From the NCBI RefSeq assembly GCF_028372415.1, contig NC_092872.1, positions 17,140,479-17,204,478 on the forward strand: 64,000 nucleotides of DNA, read 5' to 3'. The position numbers were made by a program, and so were the translations under genes. This DNA is from Notamacropus eugenii (taxonomy: Eukaryota > Chordata > Mammalia > Diprotodontia > Macropodidae). This document shows, piece after piece, positions 23,836 through 34,930 of this stretch (its first letter is position 1; every line of letters starts with the position of its first letter). The notes below the pieces were generated by a model. The model saw only the letters and a list, made by a program, of their open reading frames with translations, made no database searches and had not been told where the DNA came from.

Positions 23836-24585
23836 TAAAAATAAACTCCCATAATGGAAATGTGGAAGTATAGGAATTTCCTTTCGTGGAAAAAGAGTCA
23901 TTTCTTCTTAAGAGACTGGATGAAACATCAACAGGGTGAGTGATTTTGAGGTAAGAAATAGGACAACAGACCAAAGGATGTCTAGTCTCATTTTTTTCAG
24001 GAAGATCAGAGAGGAGGATCTATTAAGAGGGAAGGGGAAAGGATTATGTAGAGGATTTTTTGTCAGAAGTGAATCTTTGGAAGAGCTGTTTTATGTTGTA
24101 TGCAGACTTGATTATGGAAAAAAAAAGTTATTGCCACTCAGAAATGAGACTTCATTTGATATTGTGTAATATTTGTGGGCATCTAGATGATGCAGTGGAT
24201 GGAGTGTCAGAACTGAAGGCTAAGAAAAAGTGATGTCTTAACTAGAGTCACATAGATAGTGAGCACCAGGAGTGTGACTAAATTACCAGATTTTCCATCT
24301 TCATTGCAGTGCTTTTACAATCGCATCACATAGCTGTATTTGAAATGTGGATGGGATTTGGAGGGGCATTAAAAAAAAGAAATGGAACTGAAAACTTGGA
24401 AATGAGCCTGAACAAATGTGTGGGTATACAGGAGCAGGGGTCATATTTGGGCACGTGGCTGGAGATCAGGTTACTCAAATAAGTTAAGGTCACATAGTGG
24501 AGATATGTGAATGTCAGAATAGGGAATTTAGTAGCCAATCAGTAGTAGTCAATATGTTACTGACAGGGAGACTGTTTCAAGAGAA
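23836..24585. other. Unassigned with SINE-like mosaic at 24170-24310
   Basis: 24177-24215 is a tRNA-like SINE head ('gatgatgcagtggatggag') that runs into a CORE-like piece in the opposite orientation ('agagtcacatagatagtgag'). The 77-codon plus opening at 23936-24169 has no domain. Confidence 0.35.
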
Positions 24586-24589
24586 ACAG

Positions 24590-24835
24590 AATGGAGGAAG
24601 GGAGGACAACGAAGTAGACAGTTATAAATTAAGTTCCATTAATGGAGGCATGATGTAACACAAATTTGACACAGGGTGAGAGAAACAGTAATAAAGAAGG
24701 GGTGGATCTGAAAGACATTTTAAAAGAAAGAAACAACAGAATTCGATAACCATTTGGATATAAGATTTGAAGGAGAAGGATAAATTAAAGATGGTCATGA
24801 GGTTTTGAGCCCGAGTTATTGTAAATAATTAATCT
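24590..24835 (-). mobile_element. L2 fragment (antisense)
   Basis: 'gataaccatttggatataag', 'gatggtcatgaggttttgag' and 'cccgagttattg' align in order with the antisense L2 region also seen at 28.04-28.27 kb. Confidence 0.5.
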
Positions 24836-24889
24836 TATTGACAAGGGGTAAAGAAGATGAGAAATGGAGCAGATCTGATGCTATCAGAT

Positions 24890-25045
24890 GAAAAATGATA
24901 TGGTTAATATGACTATACATGTATAACTTGTATTAGATTACATACTGTCTTGGGAAAGAGGGAGTAGAGAGAAAAAATTTGGCATTCAAAATTTTATATA
25001 AGTGAATGTTAAAAACTATCCTTACTCGTAATTGGAAAAAATACT
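24890..25045 (+). mobile_element. L1 3' end, strongly 5'-truncated
   Basis: Only the last 150 bp of L1: 'actatacatgtataacttgt', 'tactgtcttgggaaagagg', then 'aaatttggcattcaaaattt' and the terminal 'taattggaaaaaatactc'. Confidence 0.75.
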
Positions 25046-25670
25046 CTCAAATGGGGAAAATGTTTTGGGGATTTGTGAATCTGAAATAATAACTTATCCA
25101 AGTAGAGATGTTGTAGGTACAGCAGACTTGCCCAAAGAATTCAGATCTGGAAAGGAACTAGAGTTCGGAAGATTGGAAATGTACCTTGTGAGATGGACAG
25201 CTGCATTCACTTTTATTTAAACCTCTCCTGGGTTATACTATGCCACACAAATCTCCATTTGGAATTTTATGTAGAGCATCTCGCTCCTCAATCTACCACT
25301 AAAATAGGTATGCAAAAAGCAAGGTTTTCTTCTATCAGCAAACCCCAAAACAGGGGTTATTGTCAGAATCTGTTTAAATGTTTTAGACATTTACTGACAA
25401 GTTGAATCCTACTTGTCTTTAAGAATGTATCCATCCTGATGTTGATTGCCTCTTGGATATCCTTTTAGATGTGAATTTGCTACAAGGCAAGAATAGTATA
25501 TTGAAGTATAGAATTTTGAAGCATCTTGCAAACCCAACATGATGATATTCAAAGCTTCTGACTCTTAATCATTTGGTGAGAACAATAATTTTCTTATTAC
25601 CTGATTCTAGCTTTTTTTTTTTCTTGTATACTGTTATGTCCAGAATATTGTACTGAAGCATTTGAAAGTA
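25046..25670. other. Unassigned, no gene seen
   Basis: Overlapping openings at 25032-25220 and 25193-25405 in different frames without domains. No repeat recognised. Confidence 0.35.
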
Positions 25671-25674
25671 GAAG

Positions 25675-25990
25675 AAAGGGGGCAGAGTTAAGATGGTGGG
25701 GTAAAAGCCTAGTTTTTCCAGCATACCTCCCCACCAACATCCTAGAATATATGACAGACTAAATTTTTATCCAGAAATCTAAGAAAAATGTCATAGTGAA
25801 TTATTTTTTTTCCAGGTCAGGGCAGATTAGGAAGAAAATTAGAGAGATCTGTGGACACAGAGGTTGGGGCTGGCCAGGAGGGACACTTTGGCTCTTGTCA
25901 GAGTGCTGGCTCTCTAGTACTCTCCAGAGTGACACTACCAATTGGAACTTCTAATCTGTTGAAAATTCTGGCCAGATTCATGTAAGTTAC
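25675..25990 (+). mobile_element. L1/HAL1 5'UTR fragment
   Basis: Begins with the L1 5'-end motif ('ttaagatggtggggtaaaa', 25688-25706) and continues with 'agatctgtggacacagagg' and 'ggctggccaggaggg', matching other L1 5'UTRs here. No ORF1 follows, so only the 5' end is present. Confidence 0.6.
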
Positions 25991-26850
25991 AATCTGGGAC
26001 CTGCTACCTACACATTTTGACCTTCCATGCAGACTGTACAGGAGCTGAAGAGGACTGAGAAAAATAAAGATAGATTGTACATATGAAATGCTGCGTTTTG
26101 AATTGCTTGTTTACTTACTGTTATGTCTATTGGACTGTTTTCCATTGTGCTCTTGCTGAAATAAGATTTCCATTTTGCATATATGCTACTGCTTATAATT
26201 ATGTTGTGACAAACACAGAGATACGAACACATCTACATGTCTACTGATAGTATTATTGTTTCAACTAACTAGCTTTGTTTTCTTAGTTAATTTGTTGTTG
26301 TTGTTGTTGTTGATTGGTGTATACTATGGATATTCATGTACTTTCAGAATGGGCTTGTGTTATGTTCCATACATGTCCTGCACATAGTTAGGCATGTTTT
26401 CATTATACTATCCTCCCAGCTTAGGCTCTGTATAGGGTTATATCTCTTTCATGTATTGCTAGTGTGCATTTGTTTTACTTCAGATTCAGCAATACCAGAG
26501 GTTGATTACTTGGGATGCCAGAAAAACTGTCTCAAATATTCCCTCAATCCCCCATTGATACCACCTAAGGCATTGGTTATTTCCTTTGGTCTACGCTGAT
26601 ATTCTCCTAATGGGTCTCATTGTCAGTATATTTTCACTTACCGATTCATCTTGTATGTTATTGTAAGATTAATATTCCCAGCACATGGCTGTGAATATGT
26701 TAATCCCAGACCAAAAAAAAACCCAATACAAAACAAAGCAAAACAACTGCAATGATGATCCATTTATTAAACAAAGAATTCTAAATTCCTTAGCCTGGTA
26801 ACCAGTGAAGTATGGATGAGTTCTAGGAACAGTGATATGTTCAGGTATAA
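25991..26850. other. Unassigned, with (TTG)7 at 26291-26312
   Basis: Could be distal L1 5'UTR or unique sequence; I recognise no family. An 87-codon plus opening at 26336-26599 has no domain. Confidence 0.35.
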
Positions 26851-26854
26851 TCAT

Positions 26855-27700
26855 TTAGAGAGTATCAAATCTGGAAGGGATTCAAAGGTCTTTGAGTTCG
26901 GCATATGCCTGAAGAGCAGTTCCTCTAATGTACCAATTAGCAGCCATGTAGATATTACCTAAAGACTACTAGTGAGGCGAAACCCACTGCTCCCCTGCTC
27001 CACTGCCAAAGCAGCTTATTTCTCTGTTTCTTTTTGTTTGCTTGGTTAGTAATTTTCAGATGTGTCCAACTTTTTGTGACTTTTTTGGGGGTTTTCTTGG
27101 CAAAGATACTTGAGGGGTTTGCCATTTCCTTCTCCAACTCATTTTACAGATGAGGCAAACAAGGTTAGATTGCTCAGGGTCACACAACTAGTAAGTGCTT
27201 GAGGCAGGAGTTGAACTTAAGTTCTTCTTACTCCAGGCATCGCTCTCTATCCACTGTGTCACCTGGCTGCCCGCATTTTACTGTAGATCCAATTACTAGG
27301 ATTTTTACCCTTTCCATCAAGGTTAAATTTGTCTTTCCAACTTCTATTCATTTTTTCCTAGTTTTGCACTCTGAGGCCAAGAAGGACAATTGCTTTCTAC
27401 GTACTTCAAGACAGTTATCATATGACCCCTGTGTCTGACTGCATTATAGTGTCCTTCAACTAATTCTTATATGTGTATTATTCATAAAATATGATGTCTA
27501 GATCTGAACATAGTATTTCATGTATTAGTGGGAAGAATATAGCACTTACTAGTGATGGACAATTTGTCTTTCTGTATACAGACCAAACTTTCATTAACTC
27601 TTATTTGTCACATCATACCATTGATGTACATTGAATTTGTAGTCCATTAAAATGTCAAGGTTCTTTTCTCTTTCTTTCTCTTTTTGTTAGCCCATTCCTA
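26855..27700 (-). mobile_element. L3/CR1-type LINE fragment, split by Mar1
   Basis: Left part 26855-27005 ('ctggaagggattcaaaggtc', 'gtgaggcgaaacccactgc') and right part 27280-27700 ('ccaagaaggacaattgctt', 'acttcaagacagttatcata', 'gatgtctagatctgaacata', 'tagtccattaaaatgtcaag') together follow an old mammalian L3/CR1 consensus in antisense. The Mar1 at 27043-27273 sits in the break. A plus-strand 79-codon opening at 27199-27438 crosses the junction and is a shadow. Confidence 0.6.
27043..27273 (-). mobile_element. Mar1-like CORE-SINE (antisense)
   Basis: Plus-strand order 'gtgtccaactttttgtgact', 'tcttggcaaagatacttgag', 'tttgccatttccttctcca', 'ggtcacacaactagtaagtg' and 'tctatccactgtgtcacctg' is the exact reverse of Mar1. 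Well preserved; inserted in L3. Confidence 0.85.
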
Positions 27701-27707
27701 TTATAAG

Positions 27708-27962
27708 CAGCTAGGTAGCACAGGGCATCCAGATTGTCCTCTGACCCTGATGTAGCTGAGACTTGAGTTAAATTCGGCCTCAATCATTTACCAACACATA
27801 AGCCCAGTTAAGTCAATTCCTTGGTTTTCTTAGCTATAAAAAGGGGATGATCATAGTACCTACATCAGGGTTTTTGTGAGGATTTAATGGGATAATATGT
27901 GAAGCACTTAGAACAATGCCTGGCATGTAGTATGTTCTACACAAATACTTATTCCCCTTTCC
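27708..27962 (+). mobile_element. MIR-like CORE-SINE
   Basis: 'cagctaggtagcacagggca' head, CORE words, then 'ggggatgatcatagtaccta', 'ttgtgaggatttaatggg' and 'gaacaatgcctggcatgtag', the classical MIR 3' part. Confidence 0.75.
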
Positions 27963-28039
27963 TTCGTGTTTTCAAACATTATTTCAGCAGAATACAAGAT
28001 CCAATAGTCTCACCAATCTGAAAAGGCTGATGTGATTGT

Positions 28040-28265
28040 AGAAAAGGGACAGATACAAAAGATATAGAGGTAAAAGTGACAAAATTTTCAAGTGCTTGGA
28101 ACATGGGAATGTGAGGTGATGGAAAGTCAGGAGTTGGAGATGACATTGAGGTTAAGAAAATCTGGGTTACTGGAAGGAAGGAGGTTCACCTGACAATACA
28201 GAAGTTTGGAAAATGGGTGACTTTGGAGAAAAGAAAATATAATGATATAAATCATGATCCTCCTT
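28040..28265 (-). mobile_element. L2 fragment (antisense)
   Basis: 'aagtcaggagttggagatga', 'cattgaggttaagaaaatctg' and 'gttactggaaggaaggagg' follow the antisense L2 order. Confidence 0.5.
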
Positions 28266-28712
28266 ATCCTGTGTTAATCTGTCCTACCCAAAATTAAAAT
28301 GGAGATGTCAGATTTGTTTTTTACTTGTGATTCATTGCCTCCAAAAGTAGAGTCAAGCCACTATGGTTCATCTGCCACAATTATAAGATGATCTGGGGAA
28401 AGAGGAAGAGGAGTGTACTATTATTATTAATAGTACAAACTGTACAGCCATGGGTAATAGTAAATCAGTTTGTAATTTTCCTGAAGGAACAATGCTGAGT
28501 TTGGAAGTATACAGTGAGAGAGTGAAGAGGATTAATGAGAAATATGTTTATGTTGGAAGCAATTGCCAGGATTTGCCGTCACTATAAGAGTGCAACGTAT
28601 CTTTCAGCCCTTCAAATGACTGATTGCGTATGCTTTCAGGTCAGGTCACAGCCTTCCTATGGTGACACCACAGTCTCTCGAGGGAACTTTTCCCCACTTC
28701 AGACATGATAGG
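28266..28712. other. Unassigned, no gene seen
   Basis: Non-repetitive by eye. Confidence 0.35.
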
Positions 28713-28714
28713 CC

Positions 28715-28842
28715 TAAAACAAAAAATTAAATTATTTGCCCAGGATCACACAGCCAACATAAATCAGAATCAGGTCATTATCATAAGTATTTCTGACTCA
28801 GGTTGGTTATATAACAATTACACCATGTTGCCTTTCAATGTG
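28715..28842 (-). mobile_element. MIR-like SINE fragment (antisense)
   Basis: 'tttgcccaggatcacacagc' and 'tttctgactcagg' mark the CORE and head in reverse order. Confidence 0.6.
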
Positions 28843-28911
28843 ATCCAAGAAAGTCCTTATATTATTTTTAAAAAATATATTTTACTTTTTTTTTTTTACT
28901 ATATTAAGCTG

Positions 28912-29175
28912 ACATTAGCTAGGAGACTCAGTAGACAGAGTACAGAGAGTGCTGTCAAAAGGACTTGAGTTGAAATCTGACCTTAGACACTAGCTGTGTA
29001 TCTCTGGGCAAGTCACTTAACCTCTATTTGCCTTTGCTTCACTCCCCAAGTGAAGAAAATAACAGCACCTACCTCATAGGATTGTTATAAGATTAAATGA
29101 GATGATTTTTTAAAGGGCTTACAGTTGCTGGAGTATAGTAGCCACAATATAAATGCTTATTCTTTTTCCACATCC
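28912..29175 (+). mobile_element. MIR-like CORE-SINE
   Basis: 'cactagctgtgtatctctgg', 'gcaagtcacttaacctctat', 'acctacctcataggattgtt' and 'aagattaaatgagatgat' in order. Confidence 0.8.
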
Positions 29176-29450
29176 CTAGACCCATGTGTGAACATTGAAA
29201 ATCGACTAAATTATACAGGTCTTCCTTTATGTCAGTTATTTTCATTTTACTTCACAATCATTAATGGGTCATATGCATTTCTAGACAGGTTAATTCACAA
29301 ATGTATGTTGATTTTTGCTTTCATTGTGAAAGGTCTTCTTTTAAAATTACATTTTCCTCATTTTTATCATGAACAAATGTGAATGCAAATGATCTTTGGG
29401 GTTAATCACATATCTTGTGGCCTTGCTGATCTCATTTTTTGTCTCTATTA
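29176..29450. other. Unassigned, possibly more of the ancient L1
   Basis: No firm match; the adjacent ancient L1 may extend into it. Confidence 0.3.
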
Positions 29451-29454
29451 AGTC

Positions 29455-30040
29455 CTTGATTAGAGAATTGGACTGTCTAGATATATTATGACGTTATTTG
29501 TAAATGATGATATTTTGATAACTTCATTGTTAATTTTAATTCCTCTAATATTTACTTCTGTCTTCATGCATTTGCCAGAATTTCCTATTTTAGATTCTCA
29601 CCTTCAATAAAAGCAATGAAATTGATACCTGAGAATGTATCTCATGGTTCTCCATCACTTATTATAGCTTCTTTTGCTCTCAGACATTTTTGGTATTTAT
29701 TAAAGAAAAAAATCATTCTATTTCTATTCTTTTTGACATGTGAGTAATGAACAAAAGTTGGAATACACCCAAGACTTTCCTAGTATTTATTGGTATAATC
29801 ATATTGTGAGTTTTATTTAGTTTCTTTTTTTTTTTTGGAGGAGCAATTATAGGACAGGTGGCATTATATTGAATTTTTTCTAATGCTGAAGCGTTTTTAC
29901 ATATCTGGTATAAACCTTTCTTGATAACTTTAAAACATATGACTGTATTGTTTTAGCTGATATTCAGTATTTTCATATCTACCTGTCTTAGAGAAATTAT
30001 CTATAGATTCTTCTCTGGGGAAAAGTAACTTTGCCAGGTG
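29455..30040 (-). pseudogene. Ancient L1 ORF2 remnant (antisense RT region)
   Basis: The plus strand reads like the reverse complement of an old, pan-mammalian L1 reverse transcriptase region: 'ttaattttaattcctctaat', then 'ggtataatcatattgtgag', 'ctggtataaacctttcttga' and a long diverged stretch. It is far more degraded than the marsupial L1s in this window, with no usable frame. Assigned by order of weak matches only. Confidence 0.5.
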
Positions 30041-30380
30041 TTAGAATCAACAACAAATTTGCCTCATAATAGAAACCATTTAATCCCCTTTACTTTTAGG
30101 AGAAATTTAGTCTTGGAATCCAGATTTTAAAGAATTCATCTGAACCATGGAGTTGGTGTTAGTAGGGAATTTAATTTTAATTTTTCCTCTGAAGCCTCAA
30201 TACACAATTCATAATTTATTAAAGGTCTATCATATGTAGGTGAATGTTCAAGGCTTGAACTTAAATATAAAAGTCAAAATGAAATAGTTTATGACTCAAA
30301 AATCATAAATTCTTCTTGAGTTATTAAAAAGTGCCTAGATACAGCATGTATACAGATAAGTGTATATGTAACAACAACTG
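30041..30380. other. Unassigned
   Basis: Nothing recognised. Confidence 0.35.
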
Positions 30381-30384
30381 CCCT

Positions 30385-30530
30385 GGTTAGTGTTTGTCCT
30401 TAGTTCTTGAAAAGGATCATGACATTAAGATTATGCTAAGTGAATTGGATTTAAGTAAGGCAGTTCTGTGCAAAGTCACCAGCCTCACTTTCTTCTCTGC
30501 AATCACCTTGGTAACCATTGCCTGAAGGCC
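30385..30530 (-). mobile_element. SINE 3' body fragment (same family as 10290-10622)
   Basis: 'gtttgtccttagttcttgaa', 'atcatgacattaagattatg' and 'gtcaccagcctcactttctt' correspond to the 3' body of the SINE at 10.29 kb. Head and CORE are missing. Confidence 0.65.
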
Positions 30531-30795
30531 AAGTAAGCTATATTTTCTCTCTTCCCCCAGCATCCTCCAGTACCAAGGGGCCTGGAAGTGTATAGATTAC
30601 TTCTGCCATTGGCTCCAGTTCCACTGATTGTGTTTCCCAGTTGTGGGAAGGCTCCTGACTCCCAGGCCCATATAACCACTAAAACAGTTGGATGAATTTT
30701 TTTAAAACCAACATTTACTTCAAAGGAAAAGTAAGGAAAAAAATACACATATACAACGAAAACAGCTAGAGAGTTATCTAAATTCTAACAGAATG
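30531..30795. other. Unassigned, moderately GC-rich
   Basis: Contains C/G-rich words ('caaggggcctggaagtg') but no recognised family. The 81-codon minus opening at 30503-30748 has no domain. Confidence 0.3.
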
Positions 30796-30797
30796 AT

Positions 30798-30893
30798 GTG
30801 TTTATACGTATATGCCTGCCTGCATAAACACACACATATACATATATATCTGTATATATGTATATGTGTATATATGTATATATATCTATATAC
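30798..30893. repeat. (TATG/TATA/CACA)n microsatellite
   Basis: Compound alternating purine-pyrimidine tract. Confidence 0.9.
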
Positions 30894-30964
30894 AAAAAGT
30901 GTAATTATATGGATTAAGTAGTAAACAAAAACAATACATTTTTAAGGATCTTAAACATTTTAGT

Positions 30965-31030
30965 CAATAACCATCAATTAAGCACCTACTAGCCTTGTGC
31001 TATGCATTATCTTAAACATTGTGGGTACCT
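30965..31030 (-). mobile_element. L2/MIR terminal fragment (antisense)
   Basis: 'caattaagcacctactagcc' and 'gtgctatgcattatctta' resemble the common L2/MIR end in reverse. Short and weak. Confidence 0.35.
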
Positions 31031-31046
31031 TCCTCTGTTTCTTATT

Positions 31047-31653
31047 TGTTGGGACTGGAAGCTCAATTCCGTGTGGACGGTCTCGGGCAGGTAAAAGTGG
31101 GACTTCTAAATCTTAGAGTCTTACGAGGCCCTCCATGAACAGCGGGGGTTCGAGAAGGTCAGACTGAGCTAGCTCGGCTAGCTCGGGTATTTCCGCCTCT
31201 CCCCCGGAGATACCTGATGAGTGGAGTCTCCCTGCCCTCGAGGTCTTCCCGGATTGGAGCACACCTAGTTACCTAACAGCACGGTATTGAGATGCAAACT
31301 GTGTGGCTGAAGATTAAGTAGGATTGAGGAAGCCTAAAAGCGCTCTTAGCACGTGTGGAGCCAAAGAGAAAAGTAGGGCTCCGCTTCTTTTTTTTCCTCT
31401 CTCCCCTCCCCCTCTCTCCCCGCTTGTACTTCTACTTCCATTCCCTTAAGCTTAGCCTTCTTAGGAAATCTCCCCCTCTTCGTCCTAAGAAAGAAGACCC
31501 CCTGCACTTGTAACCAAAACCCTGTAATAAAGCTCAACCCCTGTTTGACTCTGGAACGTCCTTTCTCTCATACGTGCATCCAGCGTGGCCAGCCGAAGAC
31601 CTGGACAGGTAAGAAAGACTCGGGTAGCCCAATACAGGCCTCTAGGCTTGGCA
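31047..31653 (+). mobile_element. Solo LTR of an endogenous retrovirus (about 607 bp)
   Basis: Starts with TG (TGTTGGGACT) and ends with CA (GGCTTGGCA), flanked by an exact 6-bp direct repeat CTTATT at 31041-31046 and 31654-31659. It is the most GC- and CpG-rich segment of the window. A polyadenylation signal AATAAA at 31526-31531, followed by a T/G-rich downstream stretch, sets the sense strand as plus and places U3 upstream. No TATA box is obvious. No internal retroviral region or second LTR is adjacent, so it is a solo LTR. A 6-bp duplication fits class II (beta-like) retroviruses best; that class call is inference. Short openings on both strands within it are not genes. Confidence 0.8.
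31526..31531 (+). promoter_or_regulatory. LTR polyadenylation signal AATAAA
   Basis: Lies about 120 bp before the LTR 3' end, where the R/U5 boundary is expected. Confidence 0.7.
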
Positions 31654-31686
31654 CTTATTGAAGTAAATAGTTTTGTTTCCAAAAAC

Positions 31687-31996
31687 TATGGTCTTACAAT
31701 TCCAAAACCTCATGATAGAAAACGCTATCCGCATCCAGAGAAAGAACTATGGAGTCTGAATGCAGGTTGAAGCACATTTTTTACTCTCTTTTTTGCTTGT
31801 TTGTTTCTTCTTTCTTTGGTTTCTTCCTTTGGTTCTAAGTCTTCTTTACAACATGACTAATGTGGAAATATTTTTCATATGATTTTATATGTATAGCCTA
31901 TATCAGACTGTATGTTGTCTTGGGGAGAGGGAAGTAGAGGAAGGGGGAGATAATGCAGAACTCAAAATCTTATAGAAATAAACATAAATAAAATAA
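31687..31996 (+). mobile_element. L1 3' end, strongly 5'-truncated
   Basis: 'tcttacaattccaaaacct', 'gagaaagaactatggagtc', 'cttctttacaacatgactaa', then the G-rich block 'cttggggagagggaag' and an A-rich end near 31990. It starts about 30 bp after the LTR's target duplication. Confidence 0.8.
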
Positions 31997-32004
31997 AAAA
32001 AAAA

Positions 32005-32140
32005 CAATTATATTGTTATATAATTATATATTATTATATTATATATAATTATATATATTATATTATTATATTATATATACATATATTATATATTATATTA
32101 TATATACATATATATATTATATATACTTTTATATTCTTCA
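32005..32140. repeat. (TATA/ATTATA)n AT-rich tract
   Basis: Almost pure A/T with many self-complementary words, directly after the L1 A-rich tail and probably grown from it. Confidence 0.9.
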
Positions 32141-33865
32141 TATTTTTGTTCAAATTTAATACTTTCACTTTATTGTTTTTGAGAACTCCACAGTTCTAAT
32201 TATGTGGTTGAAGCTGTGGTTCAGCACCAGAGTGAGACTAAAATTCACAATCTAGTTGATGACAAAAAACAGAGAAATTCAGCATTTGTGGGGGCATCAC
32301 CAGGGGTGCAATGGTACATATTTTAACAACTTGCTCTCCAAATAAATAAAAATGCTAATTGGACTTCTCAGTTTAATCTGCATTACTGCCATTTTCCCCC
32401 ATAACTTTCTTAAATCTAGAAATCATCACAGCAAAAAAAAAATCAAGCCTTGAGTTTTAGCCTTTGCCAACTCTGAGGTAGGCAGGGAATCCTGTCCTGT
32501 TCTGCAGAGTGTAGGTAGTATGAGTGGGAATCCTGGCTGCTTTTGTAGGGTAAGAGGATGAGAAAGCAAGGTTAAATGCCCTTTCATCTAGTTTCACCAG
32601 ACTGGGGAAAAAGAAAGGTGGGATTCAGTTAGCCTTTGGCCTAACAGAAAAGGGAGAGAATGGAAAACCTTTTTAGTCTGCATGCTTTCAGCTGGGTATG
32701 CCTGAATAGCTAGAATTGAGTTCTCAGGCTGGGCATTTTTCTTTAACTGGCAGAAATCAGCAGCAGATATTTCTGGCCTGTAGACAATGAGGCAGAATTA
32801 TAAGGAATTGATCATGTTTTAAATGCTAGTGAGAAGGATGTGGTGGCAGCCCAGTTCCCTAGGTTTTGATGAGGTGCAGGGACAGGGAAAGGTGTAAAGG
32901 AGCGGGTTGTTGGACACTGCCCTTAACGCAGTCTGAGTGTTGGGGTCAGGGACTTTAGAAGGATTCCTTGGGCTCTCATACCCACAGAGATGATTTCCTG
33001 CTGCCTTTCTGGTATCTGCATATGGGTGGCATCCACCTTCCAGGTGACACTTGGATGACAGTGCATGGGGAGAGATTCAACATAGGTGGAGGCCTCAGTA
33101 ACATATGATCACTCAAACCAGACAGATAGATGAACAGTTATGGATGGCCCTATTTGGGGTGCAACAGGTACATAACAAATAGCGATGAATGTTTCAGGTT
33201 CAGTATAATCTTTAAGACTACAGGATAACAGACAACACCATTCCAAAGGTAATAGTTTTGACAGTAACAGAGTAATGGTTCTATATTAATACTTCATTCT
33301 GTGTTTCCTCTTCTCATGTCTTTCTGTTTCTTTCATTCCTCTCTTTCTCCATAGCTCACTCTCCCCTTTGTTTCCCTTTTGCTTTCCCTTTTCTACCACA
33401 ACCCACACACATAAGGGGTGAGGTGACATTGCCGGTTCATGGATGGGATCAGTAGAGACTTAGCTTTCCAAGGGTTCCTATTGTTCCATTATCTTACAGA
33501 AAATTCAGAAATTACCTTTATATTTATTCTGAGCAATTTAGAAATTTTTTGACCATAATAAATTTTTTTTTTTTTACCATTAAATGCCAGAAGCAGCTGT
33601 CAGAAAAAACAAAATGTGTTTTGTGTTTAATGAAATCTAAATATGTTTTGGTTCAGTACTAATGGCAGGGAGAAATGAAACATGTCAAAGCTCAGTCTTC
33701 ATTTCAGGCATTTTTACTAGCTAATAAGCAGGTCTGAAGACATATTCAAGATGTCCCAAAATACTTAGTGCTGATGTGAGCTAGAATAGCTTACGCATGG
33801 ACATTCTTTAAGATATTTTTTTTAAAGAAACTCTTCTCAGTCACCCTGCTCTTCAATGCTTTAAA
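32141..33865. other. Long non-repetitive stretch, no gene supported
   Basis: About 1.7 kb with somewhat higher G+C at 32450-33120 than its flanks and no recognisable repeat. A pyrimidine-rich run lies at 33300-33400. No open frame above 60 codons stands out. It could be unique regulatory or intronic DNA. Confidence 0.35.
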
Positions 33866-33869
33866 ATCA

Positions 33870-34000
33870 ATCAAGAAGAATTTATTAAGTACCTACATTT
33901 ATTTTACAGAGAATACAAAGGTAAAAATAATATGAATCCTTCTCGCAGGGTATTTAACTGTGTATCTGAATGGAGGAATACAGCATGTTCACAGATTAAA
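33870..34000 (-). mobile_element. L2 terminal fragment (antisense)
   Basis: 'agaatttattaagtacctac' and 'agagaatacaaaggtaaaa' resemble the L2 terminus in reverse. Weak. Confidence 0.35.
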
Positions 34001-34004
34001 AAGA

Positions 34005-34560
34005 GGACAATAAGCAAAAATAAAACACTGCAAATGAGCTTATACACTAAACCGCTGCTTCACTGGGCTGCTGGGCAATGCAAATGTCATTACTAGATGA
34101 GGCAATTCTTGTGTCCTTCCATTCTATTAAGTGAGGCAACTTTTGCACTGGATATATTTCTCTAAGAACTGACCATAAAGTCAATGCATTTACTACTATC
34201 TGTTTCTGCTTTTACTTTGACAGCTTTTTCAAATGAGTCCTGCTGGAAATCTTATAATAGCACAGTGACACTTTATATTCTCCCTAGTTTTGATTTTGCT
34301 TTCACTTTTATAATGATCTAATTCTACACACATAAATGAACATGAAGTGATTGCAACATGAGCAATCTGCCGTTTCACAGTTTGCTAAGATATTTGTATC
34401 TTGTATATTATATGTCACTCATTATTCTCCATGTCTAGAACAACTTTTATAAAAAACAAATTTAATATTGCAAATAAAATAATTTCTTAATAGTTATTTT
34501 ACTCATATGTTTTATTGCCTTGTGAGTTGACTATAAAAAAATTTTATACCAAAAAACCAA
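34005..34560. other. Non-repetitive segment, candidate conserved non-coding element
   Basis: No repeat family. It contains a perfect octamer ATGCAAAT (34078-34085, a POU-factor site in other systems) and several homeodomain-like TAAT/ATTA cores. Motifs this short are expected by chance in AT-rich DNA. Confidence 0.22.
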
Positions 34561-34589
34561 CTATCAAACTAAGATTCTGTGATTATGCC

Positions 34590-34617
34590 CCTTTCTTCCT
34601 CCCTCCCTTCCTTCCTT
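34590..34617. repeat. (CTTC)n pyrimidine tract
   Basis: Short CTTCC/CTCCC run. Confidence 0.8.
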
Positions 34618-34689
34618 CATTAATTTCTTCATTAATTCATATTGTGTGTCTGGCATGGTAGTTGACATTAGGAGTTTTTGAAGTTACTC

Positions 34690-34930
34690 TTCTTAACAAT
34701 GATAAAAGGTTATATTTTTCCACATGCTTTATACCAATTATCTCACTTTTTCCCACTATACTCCTGTGAGGCAGATAATTATTCCTACTATTTTCCAGGG
34801 AGAAAAAGAAACTTAGGGCTCACTGAAATGAACTGAGTTGCCCAAGATCACATAAAAGATTACCAAGATGGGACTTTATCCCAGGGGTTGTTATTTCAAG
34901 CATAAGCTTCTTTTAACCTATGCAATGCTA
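34690..34930 (-). mobile_element. MIR-like CORE-SINE (antisense)
   Basis: 'accaattatctcacttttt', 'cctgtgaggcagataatta', 'gttgcccaagatcacataaa' in reverse MIR order. Confidence 0.7.

Noticed and set aside
31580..31610. TGGCCAGCCGAAGACC as a retroviral primer-binding site
   Set aside because: The exact 6-bp duplication places the LTR end at 31653, so this lies inside U5; similarity to a tRNA-primed site is superficial.
31585..31770. 61-codon plus frame starting inside the LTR
   Set aside because: Crosses the LTR end, the target duplication and an L1 3' fragment; cannot be one gene.
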